Below, in pieces: positions 1 through 7,533 of a stretch of DNA of 64,000 bases. This stretch comes from Clostridium hydrogenum (GTDB lineage: Bacteria > Bacillota > Clostridia > Clostridiales > Clostridiaceae): NCBI RefSeq assembly GCF_021432385.1, contig NZ_JAEACT010000002.1:62001-126000 (forward strand), in the 5' to 3' direction. The translations under genes were made by a program, and so were the position numbers. Each line of letters begins with the position of its first letter. The stretch's first letter is position 1. The notes under the pieces were generated by a model, which worked only from the letters and a program-made list of their open reading frames with translations, made no database searches and was not told the origin of the DNA.

Positions 1-463
1 TCATGCCAGTTTTATCTAACACTGACTCATCTGCCGCTACATTGACAATCCTGGCAAGTACAGTAGTGAAATAATTTGCTCTTACAAACTCTATGAGTTC
101 GCATTCGATGACTAGTGGACTTCCTTCGATGATAGGGGCATTGATGCGTGCACTCTTTACAGCCTTCAAGCCTGTTTTTGCAAATTTATCAGGGACTCTA
201 TGGCCGGTTACAGTTCCAAAGTAATCCACTTCCTTTATCAAATTCTGATTAACCAGTGCAACAGTAAACGAGCCTCTCTTTTCAATGTTCTCATGCGTCT
301 TACTACGTGAGCCAATACATAATGCGAGATCACCGACATTCGTCCTTGTACACTCATGCAAATTCATCACGTTGACTGTTCCATCATCATTATAAGTACC
401 AACCATTAAAACCGGCGCTGGATAACCATACCCAAAAGCGTTTGGGCCTAAATTTTTCATCAT
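1..463 (-). CDS. Flavin reductase family protein, partial (C-terminus cut by window edge)
   Basis: About 154 residues are visible, starting MMKNLGPNAFGYGYP, and the frame stays open to the left edge. The sequence has the flavin-reductase-like (FMN-binding split-barrel) pattern: PAPVLMVGTYNDDGTVN near the start, then RGSFTVALVNQ and a long VDYFGTVTGHRVPDKF stretch. This family binds FMN non-covalently and usually reduces flavin or acts as a flavoprotein in the cytoplasm; the substrate cannot be read. AGGAGG lies about 9 bases upstream of the chosen ATG; a second ATG follows directly. It lies 17 bases downstream of a paralogous gene on the same strand, so both probably form one transcript. Base composition is richer in G and C than the rest of the window. 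Confidence 0.8.
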   Translation of the reverse strand, partial: MMKNLGPNAFGYGYPAPVLMVGTYNDDGTVNVMNLHECTRTNVGDLALCIGSRSKTHENIEKRGSFTVALVNQNLIKEVDYFGTVTGHRVPDKFAKTGLKAVKSARINAPIIEGSPLVIECELIEFVRANYFTTVLARIVNVAADESVLDKTGM

Positions 464-479
464 AATAAACAACCTCCTC

Positions 480-1052
480 TTAGTTCTTCTCTCTTAGCTG
501 AAGTCCGTCGTGGTAAGCATCACCAACCTTCTTACCAACGGACAGATATGACTTATTCATCCAATCGAAAGTGATCGGATGGAATTTTTCAAATGATACC
601 TTGCCATCTTCTCCAAGAATCCGTTCATCCAGACTTACATTGACGATTTCGCCTACCAGTCTCCAGGTTCCCTCATCATAGCTCTTCACTCTGCACTCAA
701 CGGCAAAAGGAAGCTCATCGATAATCGGTGCATCTACGAATTCGGATTTTGTTGTATGGAATCCGGACTTCTCAAACTTATCTTCCACTTTATTTCCTGT
801 TGTTATACCAAGGTAATCACAGGCAACTTGATTTTCCACATCCCCCATACTTACAACAAAGGAACCTCTGGCAAGAATTCCCTTTAACGTATTTCTCTGG
901 GATGCTACGGTAATAGTAATTTCTGTCTCATTCGTTATTCCGCCCCATACTGCTAACATGGCGGTCGGCTTTTCAGCCTCATCATAAGATGAAATCATCA
1001 AAACCGGCATTGGTGTGATGTATGGCTTTGCTCCAATATTTTTTCTAGACAT
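480..1052 (-). CDS. Flavin reductase family protein
   Basis: 190 residues, full length for the flavin-reductase-like domain family. Visible family features are PMPVLMISSYDEAEKPTAM at the N-terminus, the ITVASQRNTLKGI strand, RGSFVVSMGD and a central CDYLGITTGNKVEDKF segment, all equivalent to those of the downstream paralogue. A cytoplasmic FMN-binding protein is likely; the electron partner is unknown. The start is supported by AGGAGG about 7 bases upstream of ATG. It is the first gene of a probable two-gene operon transcribed away from an AraC-family gene, which suggests that regulator controls it. GC content is higher than in the genes beyond position 2300, consistent with acquisition. Confidence 0.85.
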   Translation of the reverse strand: MSRKNIGAKPYITPMPVLMISSYDEAEKPTAMLAVWGGITNETEITITVASQRNTLKGILARGSFVVSMGDVENQVACDYLGITTGNKVEDKFEKSGFHTTKSEFVDAPIIDELPFAVECRVKSYDEGTWRLVGEIVNVSLDERILGEDGKVSFEKFHPITFDWMNKSYLSVGKKVGDAYHDGLQLREKN

Positions 1053-1283
1053 ATTTCTCCTCCTTAAATTATGTAATAAATCACAGTTATCCTATGCATT
1101 ATGCTCTTAACGATATGGTTGCTAATCCATCATATAGATTTTCACCTTCCAAATCAGCGCTAAATATTAACTTGAATTATGGCATATTTTAACCTATAGT
1201 TAGATATAAGCATTTATGACTTACTAAAAATATTGCAATGCTTAAAAGAATTTGCTCAGAAATCTGAAGAAAGGAACGTTGTT
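1053..1283. promoter_or_regulatory. Divergent intergenic region between flavin reductase operon and araC-type gene
   Basis: Must contain the promoters for both directions and presumably the AraC-type operator. No clean consensus promoter or direct repeat pair was recognised by eye; the right half (1140-1230) is AT-rich. Assignment rests on gene arrangement only. Confidence 0.35.
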
Positions 1284-2228
1284 ATGTCTTGGAATTGCGA
1301 TACCGAAATCGATCACGCATTAGAAAAACTCAGTCAGGACTTTCCGCACCTCAATTGGGACTTTAGCCCGGATCCGTCCTCAGGAAATAACGAACTGATT
1401 TCGCATTGGTTAGGAGAGAAATTCGAGGAAGTTATGGTGTGTGCATTTAAAGGGAAAAAAATTGAGGAGAGTTTCCACCGTCAGGACTTTTTTTTCATTC
1501 ATTTTGCTTACCACGGAGATTATGATGCATTAAGCGCCAACTATAACAATCGAATCACGGTAAAAGAAGGAGATTGCTATATCGGTCAGCCCTACAGTGG
1601 CTATGCTGTGAAACGAGATTCTGATCACGAATGTATTATTCTCGGAGTACTGATTCGTAAAGAAACCTTTTTCCGGGAATACCTGAGTGCGCTCTCAGCA
1701 GATAGTTCCATGCTTAATTTTTTTCTGGAACCACAGAAAAACAAATATGCAGAAGAGTTCGTTCATCTGGAAATTCCAGCTTCTTCGCCAATCTGGCAGC
1801 TGCTGAATGTCATGATTCTTGAATATGCTCATAAAACAGAGGACTCACAGAAAATTTTAAAGCCTATGGTCATGTCCCTTGCAATGTATCTTTCCTATGA
1901 GTACAAGCATCAGCATCTACCTACTGGCACGACATTAATTGACCGGATTATGGAATATATCGAATCACACTCTGATTCTGTAACATTGAATGACATTGCA
2001 TCCTATTTTGGATATCACCCCGTCTATATTTCGCGTCTTTTGCCAGAAAAAACAGGGAAGACCTTTTCTGCTCTGCTAGCTGAATCACGTATGCGAAGAG
2101 CCAAACTATTATTAGATCATACGGATCTTTCCATTGAAAAAATTGCTGATATGCTCGGATACAGCAATAGCAGCAATTTCTATAAGGCCTTTAAACAGTA
2201 TTATGGTACTTCTCCTCGTCAGCTTTAA
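1284..2228 (+). CDS. AraC family transcriptional regulator
   Basis: 314 residues from ATG at 1284, chosen because AAGGA lies 8 bases upstream; an in-frame TTG at 1233 has no ribosome site. The C-terminal ~100 residues carry two helix-turn-helix units typical of AraC/XylS: VTLNDIASYFGYHPVYISRLL and then LSIEKIADMLGYSNSSNFYKAF followed by the closing Y-GTSPRQL. The N-terminal part looks like a cupin-type ligand-binding domain (GDCYIGQPYSGYAVKRDS). It is divergent from the two flavin reductase genes with about 230 bases between them, so it is the obvious candidate regulator of that pair. Composition is GC-richer than the surrounding genome. Confidence 0.88.
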   Translation: MSWNCDTEIDHALEKLSQDFPHLNWDFSPDPSSGNNELISHWLGEKFEEVMVCAFKGKKIEESFHRQDFFFIHFAYHGDYDALSANYNNRITVKEGDCYIGQPYSGYAVKRDSDHECIILGVLIRKETFFREYLSALSADSSMLNFFLEPQKNKYAEEFVHLEIPASSPIWQLLNVMILEYAHKTEDSQKILKPMVMSLAMYLSYEYKHQHLPTGTTLIDRIMEYIESHSDSVTLNDIASYFGYHPVYISRLLPEKTGKTFSALLAESRMRRAKLLLDHTDLSIEKIADMLGYSNSSNFYKAFKQYYGTSPRQL

Positions 2229-2306
2229 TATCGCTTGTAGACATTCCTTTTGCATAAAGTTTTAGATTTTTCTCTGCTTTTTTAGTTAATTTTATATTAT
2301 AACTAA

Positions 2307-2404
2307 AGATAAACCACCTTGAAACTTAAAATTTATTTGTACCAAAATGCCGCCTTCTGAGCATTATGGTGCACATGAATTTTAATAGCTGAACTGGTTT
2401 ATCT
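2307..2404. repeat. 98-bp MITE-like element P, copy 1
   Basis: Begins AGATAAACCA and ends TGGTTTATCT, a perfect 10-bp inverted terminal repeat. The interior is a second hairpin built around ACCAAAATGCC and its partner near GGTGCACATG. Two further copies of exactly the same length lie at 36586-36683 and 48415-48512; this copy is in the opposite orientation. It sits just beyond the GC-rich block, and its last bases run into the 3' end of the next gene. No coding capacity. Confidence 0.85.
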
Positions 2405-2659
2405 ATATTTTGCATCCAAATTTAGCTCCTTTATTACATTTTCTAAAGCGATACCTTCTTCTTTATTATTTCTATATTCTTCATATAATTTAACTTCATC
2501 TTCCGATGGTTCATCCTCTTCTATTTGAGACCATTTCCTCTTTAACTCTTTTTCTTTTTTCTGCTTTATATACTCATAAAAGTCTAAAACCTCTGCCAAA
2601 ACCTCGCTATTTTTTTCATTGTTCAATTTATCAATTATTTCCTTTGCAAGTGGACTCAT
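2399..2659 (-). CDS. Small charged hypothetical protein (86 aa)
   Basis: Not recognised with certainty. The sequence starts MSPLAKEIIDKLNNEKNSEVLAEVLDFYEYIKQ-like helix and continues with a very charged stretch rich in Lys and Glu (KKEKELKRKW, EEDEPSEDEV), so it is probably mostly helical. Size and composition resemble small DUF2281-like or antitoxin-type proteins found alone in clostridia, but no toxin partner is adjacent. AAGGAAGTGA precedes the ATG at a normal distance. A decayed second copy of the same gene is found at about 3598-3760, showing local duplication. Its stop codon lies inside the left end of MITE-like element P. Confidence 0.6.
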   Translation of the reverse strand: MSPLAKEIIDKLNNEKNSEVLAEVLDFYEYIKQKKEKELKRKWSQIEEDEPSEDEVKLYEEYRNNKEEGIALENVIKELNLDAKYR

Positions 2660-2810
2660 AAAATCACTTCCTTTTCAACTTTTGAATATATATATTTAGT
2701 ATATCCTATAAAAAAATAATTTAAATATTAAATATAAAAGCCTACATAATTATAAGTTGTAAAAGTTCCTAGGTTCAAACCGATTCAGCAGCGATACTTT
2801 TGATTTCAAT

Positions 2811-3191
2811 TTAGTTATCTTTAAACTCAATTACCATTTTATCGAGATTAATGATAGACTTAGATTTAATTAAAACATCAAGTCCTAATAATCCATTAAT
2901 ATTTTCATCAATTGTACCTAAATAAAATTCTACATTATTTAAGGTTACTTTATCTATGATAATACTCTCAGCCATTCTTTTCACATAACTATAAGCACCA
3001 TTTACACCATAAAAAGTTTCAATTTCATCATTTTTATTTATCGTCATTCCAAGTATCTCAATTGCTGAAGGTTCAATAATACAAAATGAAGCTCATGTAT
3101 CAACAACAATATTGTTTATTTCAACTATTTTATTATTATATTTAAGTTTGATTGATGTGTACAATAATCCGTCTTTATATTCAAGCTTCAA
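2811..3191 (-). pseudogene. Retropepsin-like aspartic protease, interrupted by TGA in the active site
   Basis: Read from TTG at 3191 (AGGAGG 8 bases upstream), the frame gives 126 codons with one stop. Codon 33 (3093-3095) is TGA exactly where the retropepsin motif D-T-G-A-S needs glycine: the frame reads NNIVVDT, stop, ASFCIIEPSAIEILGM. A GGA to TGA change would explain it. The remainder (FYGVNGAYSY, then GLLGLDVLIKSKSIINLDK) matches the second half of single-domain retropepsin-like proteases. The 78-residue frame starting at 3047 is only the part after the stop. The gene overlaps the stop codon of its upstream neighbour, a partner commonly seen with such genes. Probably inactive unless the stop is read through or is a sequencing error. 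Confidence 0.75.
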
Positions 3192-3439
3192 TTCGGAATC
3201 CTCCTAAATAGCCCCATATTATTTATTATTTTAGTTCTTATACTATCATGGCTTGTATGAAACACAATATCATTACCCTTACAATTAGCAAGCTCATGAG
3301 TAGCATCTTTGTCATCTGAGATTACTTGAACAACATCCATTTCGTCAATGTATAAATAGTCATTTTCTTTATGTGATTTAACTATATGCAATTTAACCCA
3401 TTGTTCTGGATACAAAGTTCTAACTTCTTTCCAATTCAT
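3188..3439 (-). CDS. Hypothetical protein paired with retropepsin-like gene (83 aa)
   Basis: 83 residues beginning MNWKEVRTLYPEQWVKLHIVKSH; small, soluble and mixed alpha/beta by appearance, with no signal peptide or membrane segment. No function is recognised. Genes of this type are often found directly upstream of a retropepsin-like aspartic protease gene, as here: its TGA stop overlaps the TTG start of that gene (ATTGA), so the two are translationally coupled. The start is supported by AGGAAGTGA before the ATG. If the protease partner is really broken, this gene may be an orphan. Confidence 0.65.
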   Translation of the reverse strand: MNWKEVRTLYPEQWVKLHIVKSHKENDYLYIDEMDVVQVISDDKDATHELANCKGNDIVFHTSHDSIRTKIINNMGLFRRIPN

Positions 3440-3597
3440 AGAACATCACTTCCTTAAGACAAATTATATAATATATATTATCATAAAGAAATTCAAAGTA
3501 CACCTTTATTTACAGTAATAAATTTTATAACTTTTCTTAGGCACATTAAAGAAAATAACTATAAAAAAAGCAAAAATAGCCTAAACACTATTGTTTA

Positions 3598-3760
3598 AAC
3601 TATTTTGCACCCAAATTTAGCTTCTTTATTACATTTTGTAAAGCGATGCCTTCTTCTTTATTATTTTTATATTCTTCATATAATTTAACTACCTCTTCTA
3701 TTTGTAACTATTTCCTCTTTAACCCTTTCTCTTTTTTTCTGCTTTATATACTCATAATAC
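3598..3760 (-). pseudogene. Decayed second copy of the 86-aa gene at 2399-2659
   Basis: The DNA from the stop-codon side (TTTTGCACCCAAATTTAGC) through TTTCTGCTTTATATACTCATAA is nearly identical to 2405-2580. The copy lacks about 17-20 bp in the middle (the part encoding DEPSEDE), shifts frame, and has lost its 5' third, ending where the VOC gene begins. No usable reading frame remains. Confidence 0.8.
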
Positions 3761-3775
3761 TTATTAATTTTTTAA

Positions 3776-4180
3776 CTATATTAACAAATCCCTAATTTCA
3801 ATTTCTGTGCCTTCTGGTGCTTTAATTTTAAATAAATAGCCGTCTTCAACCTTATAAATTATTTCTCCATTTTTAATCTTGAAATTGCTATAACCAAGCT
3901 TCGTTATTCTTTTAAATTCTTCCTCTACATTATCTACTAAAAAGCACATATGTACTATTCCTTCATTTAATGAACTCCAGCTTTTTAATTTTTCACCCTT
4001 TTTAGCAGTCTGCAATTCAATCATAAATTGCCCTACCCTTAACCAGGTATTAAAATTACGACTATGAAAATTTGGTGTTTCCGAAACCAACTCAAAACCT
4101 AGAATTTTTGTATAAAACTCAAGTGATTCATTATAGCATTCAGTTTGAATACAAACATGATGCATCATTTTTATACTCAT
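3776..4180 (-). CDS. VOC (glyoxalase/bleomycin-resistance) family protein
   Basis: 134 residues made of the two paired beta-alpha-beta-beta-beta units of the vicinal oxygen chelate superfamily: MMHHVCIQTECYNESLEFYTKILGFELV in the first and HMCFLVDNVEEEFKRITKLGY ... IKAPEGTEIEIRD in the second. His near the N-terminus (HVCIQT), Glu in the MIELQT strand, His in GIVHMCF and Glu near the end (TEIEI) are at the places of the metal ligands in the family, so a metal-dependent lyase, isomerase or dioxygenase is possible. The substrate cannot be told. AGGAGAAATATT precedes the ATG. It stands alone between a decayed gene and a small membrane protein gene. Confidence 0.85.
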   Translation of the reverse strand: MSIKMMHHVCIQTECYNESLEFYTKILGFELVSETPNFHSRNFNTWLRVGQFMIELQTAKKGEKLKSWSSLNEGIVHMCFLVDNVEEEFKRITKLGYSNFKIKNGEIIYKVEDGYLFKIKAPEGTEIEIRDLLI

Positions 4181-4263
4181 AATATTTCTCCTAAAATAAA
4201 CAAACAGTCATTAATCTCAATATATAGCTATAAAAATAGAAATAACAGCAATATATTTCAATA

Positions 4264-4653
4264 TTAATGTATGAAAAAAGCAACTACACTACATATAAAT
4301 TGTATAACCGAAAATGGAGTCATTACATACTTTTCTTTTTTACTTTTTGTAATCATTCCATTACCTATAATTGCATATGCAAGAAATAATGTATTCACTA
4401 TTATGATTATTTTCAAAAATACCGAGTTAAATCCTATATATATTATCTTTCCCCATTGCAAATAAGCCATGCCAACAAAAATAAATATCAAAAAGAACAT
4501 GCAACTTACTAACCGCATTTTTTTAGGTAACACTTTATTTTGTCCCCCAAGTACATATTCGCCAAATGGAGCACCAAATGTAATTGATAACTGTAATAAA
4601 GCCATCCCCAAAGTTATGATTGCACATGTAAATGAACAAATATATTCTATCAT
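4264..4653 (-). CDS. Small four-helix membrane protein, MerR-controlled
   Basis: 129 residues with four hydrophobic segments: about residues 6-28, 48-65, 75-97 and 112-128. The loop FGAPFGEYVLGGQNKVLPKKMR after the first segment is distinctive and conserved-looking, but the family is not identified. The gene follows a MerR-family gene on the same strand by 62 bases, and the gap holds a MerR-type promoter (long spacer with a perfect palindrome), so the regulator most likely switches this gene. AGAGGTGATGTTAGT lies before the ATG. A transporter or membrane stress protein is possible; nothing in the sequence decides it. Confidence 0.7.
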   Translation of the reverse strand: MIEYICSFTCAIITLGMALLQLSITFGAPFGEYVLGGQNKVLPKKMRLVSCMFFLIFIFVGMAYLQWGKIIYIGFNSVFLKIIIIVNTLFLAYAIIGNGMITKSKKEKYVMTPFSVIQFICSVVAFFIH

Positions 4654-4688
4654 ACTAACATCACCTCTTTTTTATATTGCGTTCTGTT

Positions 4689-4723
4689 AATATAATAATC
4701 CCTGTAGTATACTACCTAGTCAA
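4689..4723 (-). promoter_or_regulatory. MerR-type promoter/operator of the membrane protein gene
   Basis: On the minus strand a -35 box TTGACT (4718-4723) is followed by a perfect 12-bp palindrome GTAGTATACTAC (4704-4715) and a -10-like TTATTA or TATTAT at 4692-4698. The spacer is therefore 19-20 bp with a dyad in it, the hallmark of promoters activated by MerR-family twisting. The TAG stop of the merR-type gene lies inside the -35/spacer. Confidence 0.7.
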
Positions 4724-5126
4724 TACTATTTTTATTCTTTTTATTTATCTCAATGCATTTTCTTATGTTATAATTTTCAATATCAAATACAACCTTCTCC
4801 AGTCCCTTTTTTAAACTTTTGAAATCCTGTATTTTCTTTTCGAGAAATGCTATCTTTTTTAGTATTATTTCTTTATATAAATCATTTTTAGAATTTGCAG
4901 ACTCTTCTTCAATAGAAATTAAATCCTTTATTTCATTTAAAGTAAAACCAGAACCTTTTACTATTAAAATTATTTCCATTAATTCAACATGCCTTTTAGT
5001 ATATATCTTATAACCATTGCTCTTCCTTTCAGCTAAAGGCAATAATCCAAGTTTTTCATAATACCGAATTGTTTCCTTATTAACACCTACTAATCTAGCA
5101 ATTTGGCTAATTGTATATTGCTCCAT
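4716..5126 (-). CDS. MerR family transcriptional regulator
   Basis: 136 residues. The N-terminal winged helix is clear: YTISQIARLVGVNKETIRYYEKLGLLPLAERKSNGYKIY, then the second helix RHVELMEIILIVKGSGFTLNEIKDLI. Residues 75-115 form the usual dimerising coiled coil. No C-terminal cysteine cluster typical of metal sensors is present (only one Cys, in RKCIEINKK), so a metal ligand is not indicated. AGGATAAATGGAG precedes the ATG. It lies directly upstream of a small membrane protein gene whose promoter has a palindrome in a 19-20 bp spacer, which is the likely target. Confidence 0.9.
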   Translation of the reverse strand: MEQYTISQIARLVGVNKETIRYYEKLGLLPLAERKSNGYKIYTKRHVELMEIILIVKGSGFTLNEIKDLISIEEESANSKNDLYKEIILKKIAFLEKKIQDFKSLKKGLEKVVFDIENYNIRKCIEINKKNKNSID

Positions 5127-5210
5127 TTATCCTCCATATAACTGACTGCTATTACAGTACTTGCTCTTTATAGATTACTTATAACATATTTGCTTAATAC
5201 TATAATTAAA

Positions 5211-5265
5211 ACAATTAAAAATCACAGGTTTCAATATTATAATTTCACCTGTGATTTTTAATTGT
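5211..5265. terminator. Strong bidirectional terminator hairpin
   Basis: A perfect 19-bp stem: the arm at 5211-5229 (containing AAATCACAGGT) pairs with 5247-5265 (ACCTGTGATTT), with A and T runs on each side. It lies downstream of the ABC-F gene on the minus strand. Confidence 0.9.
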
Positions 5266-5325
5266 TTTTTGTTGCACTAAACCAAAATTTTTATTGCTTA
5301 AACTTACTTTGCTATTATAAAATTA

Positions 5326-6882
5326 CTAAACAATTTTAGTTGTCCAATCTTCACAATTCCAAATATCCGTAACAACATCCCTATAAAATTCTGGTTCATG
5401 GCAAACAAGAAGTATGCTTCCCTTATATTCTTGTAATGCTCTTTTTAGTTCATCCTTAGCATCTACATCTAAGTGGTTAGTAGGCTCGTCTAGTATTAAT
5501 ATATTTGTTTCTTTATTTATAAGCTTACAAAGTCTTACCTTAGCCTGCTCACCTCCACTTAATACCGCTATCTTACTTTCAATATGCTTAGTCATAAGTC
5601 CGCACTTTGCCAAGGCTGCTCTTATTTCATATTGATTGTAAGAAGGAAACTCCTTCCAAAGCTCATCTATACAAGTATTGTAGTTTGCTTCTTTTATTTC
5701 CTGTTCAAAGTAACCTAAATACTGATAATCTCCAAGTTCAACTTCACCAGATAAGGCAGGAATTTTTCCAAGAAGACTTTTTAAAAGTGTAGTTTTTCCA
5801 AGACCATTTGCACCAACTAAAGCTATTTTTTGTCCTCTTTCCATCATAAGATTTAATGGTTTGGTAAGGGGTTCATCATAGCCTATAACAAGTTTCCTTG
5901 TTTCAAATATAAGCTTTCCAGATGCTCTGGCTTCTTTAAAATTGAACTCTGGCTTTGGTTTTTCCTTGTCTAGTTCTATTCTTTCCATTTTATCAAGCTG
6001 CTTTTGTCTTGACCTTGCCATACCTGTTGTGGCAACTCTAGCTTTATTTCTAGCAACAAAGTCCTCAAGCTTTGCAATTTCCTGCTGCTGTCTTTCATAA
6101 GCTGCTTCAATTTGCTTTTTATTTGCTTCATAAACCCTTTGAAAATTGTCGTAATCTCCAACATATCTTGTAAGTTTTCTATTATCAATGTGGTATATAA
6201 TATTTATAACTTCATTCAAGAAAGGTATATCATGTGATATTAAAATAAATGCATTTTCGTAATCCTTTAAGTATCTTTTTAACCATTCAATATGTTCTTC
6301 ATCAAGATAATTTGTAGGCTCATCCAATAATAATATATCTGGATTTTCAAGAAGAAGCTTTGCAAGAAGTACCTTTGTTCTTTGACCACCACTTAAATCG
6401 ACAACATCTTTATCAAGACCTATATCCGTGAGTCCGAGTCCCTTAGCAACACTTTCAATCTTTATATCTATAGTATAAAAACCATTGTTATCTAAAGTAT
6501 CTTGTATAGTTCCCATATCCTCCATGAGCTTCTCTAATTCCTCTGGTGATGCTTCCGCCATTTTTTCTGTAATCTGCATCATATCAGCTTCCATATCGAA
6601 AAGATACTTGAAAGCACCTTTTAAAGCCTCTCTTATGCTTATCCCCTTTGTCAATTTTGCGTGCTGATCCATATAGCCAACTCTAACTTTATTTGACCAA
6701 GTAACAGTACCTTCATCCGGCATTAAATTACCTGTAATTATATTCATAAATGTGGACTTACCTTCACCATTAGCTCCAATAAGACCTATATGTTCCCCCT
6801 TTAAAAGTCTAAAGGATACATCTTCAAAAATTGCTCTATCTCCAAAACCATGATTTACATCTTTAACTGTTAAAATGCTCAT
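5326..6882 (-). CDS. ABC-F family ATPase (YbiT/Uup-like)
   Basis: 518 residues with two ABC nucleotide-binding domains and no membrane segment, the layout of ABC-F proteins that act on the ribosome rather than transport. First domain: Walker A GANGEGKST at residues 36-44, signature LSGGQRTK near 163, Walker B LLLDEPTNYLDEEH. The linker (about 240-310) is charged and helical, as in the P-site tRNA interaction motif. Second domain: GANGLGKTT, LSGGEQAK, LILDEPTNHLD. Family roles include translation-factor activity and, in some subgroups, resistance to ribosome-targeting antibiotics; the subgroup here looks like the housekeeping YbiT type. ACGGAGGTTAGCG precedes the ATG. Monocistronic, with a strong terminator downstream. 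Confidence 0.93.
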   Translation of the reverse strand: MSILTVKDVNHGFGDRAIFEDVSFRLLKGEHIGLIGANGEGKSTFMNIITGNLMPDEGTVTWSNKVRVGYMDQHAKLTKGISIREALKGAFKYLFDMEADMMQITEKMAEASPEELEKLMEDMGTIQDTLDNNGFYTIDIKIESVAKGLGLTDIGLDKDVVDLSGGQRTKVLLAKLLLENPDILLLDEPTNYLDEEHIEWLKRYLKDYENAFILISHDIPFLNEVINIIYHIDNRKLTRYVGDYDNFQRVYEANKKQIEAAYERQQQEIAKLEDFVARNKARVATTGMARSRQKQLDKMERIELDKEKPKPEFNFKEARASGKLIFETRKLVIGYDEPLTKPLNLMMERGQKIALVGANGLGKTTLLKSLLGKIPALSGEVELGDYQYLGYFEQEIKEANYNTCIDELWKEFPSYNQYEIRAALAKCGLMTKHIESKIAVLSGGEQAKVRLCKLINKETNILILDEPTNHLDVDAKDELKRALQEYKGSILLVCHEPEFYRDVVTDIWNCEDWTTKIV

Positions 6883-7066
6883 CGCTAACCTCCGTAATTT
6901 TAAATATATAATAAAATATTAAATTAAGAAGCCACGAAAGTCAAAGTATTTTTATTTCTTTATAACACATAATTTTACTGTATGGTATAATGCTATAGTA
7001 ATATTAGTATATAACTTGAAATTTTTAAACTTAATATAGCATAATTTTACAAGTAAATTATAAAAA

Positions 7067-7512
7067 TTAAGAGTAGAGAGTACAGAGTAGAGTGAAGGAT
7101 GGGACTGTCACACTAAAAAATATTTAATCACAATTTAAAATTATTACGAACCTTTATTCAGAGTACAGAGTACAGATGACAGAGTACAGTTAAGGATGAT
7201 TTACCTTTCCTTACGTCAGGTAAATCTTAAACTTAAATGTTGTCAGCTTCGCTGAGCAACATATGATGATACGATTGCGTAAGCAATCAAAAATAAGTTC
7301 TTAGATTTTTCGTAGCTATAGCGGAGAAAAAGCATCCTTCACTGTACTCTGTACTCTGTCAGTTGTACTCTGAATAATGGTTCGCAATTTTTAAGTTTTA
7401 TGTATAAAATGATTATTAAGGGTTTGGGTGGTAACCCATTAAGTTTTAAAATTTTCTGCTACAACAGAAAATTAACCTTCACTCTACTCTCTACTCTTTA
7501 CTCTCTACTCTA
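7067..7512. repeat. AGAGTAC elements A: one element nested inside another
   Basis: The outer element is marked by GAGTAGAGAGTACAGAGTAG at 7069-7090 and its inverse CTACTCTCTACTCT at 7484-7512. Inside it, a complete second element runs from about 7157 (AGAGTACAGAGTACAGATGACAG) to about 7378 (CTGTACTCTGTACTCTGTCAG). Internal small hairpins are GATTTACC/GGTAAATC, GTTGTCAGC/GCTGAGCAAC and GATTGC/GCAATC. The whole 6883-7533 gap has no gene; 6883-7066 holds nothing recognisable. Confidence 0.85.
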
Positions 7513-7533
7513 AACAAGTTGGAGGTCATAAAA

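Noticed and set aside
1233..1283. Longer N-terminus of the AraC-type protein from TTG at 1233
   Set aside because: No ribosome site precedes that TTG, while ATG at 1284 has AAGGA at proper distance.
2811..3047. 78-residue stand-alone protein
   Set aside because: Its ATG lacks a ribosome site and the reading frame continues upstream past a single TGA into clear retropepsin sequence with a good site at 3191; treated as the distal part of a broken gene.
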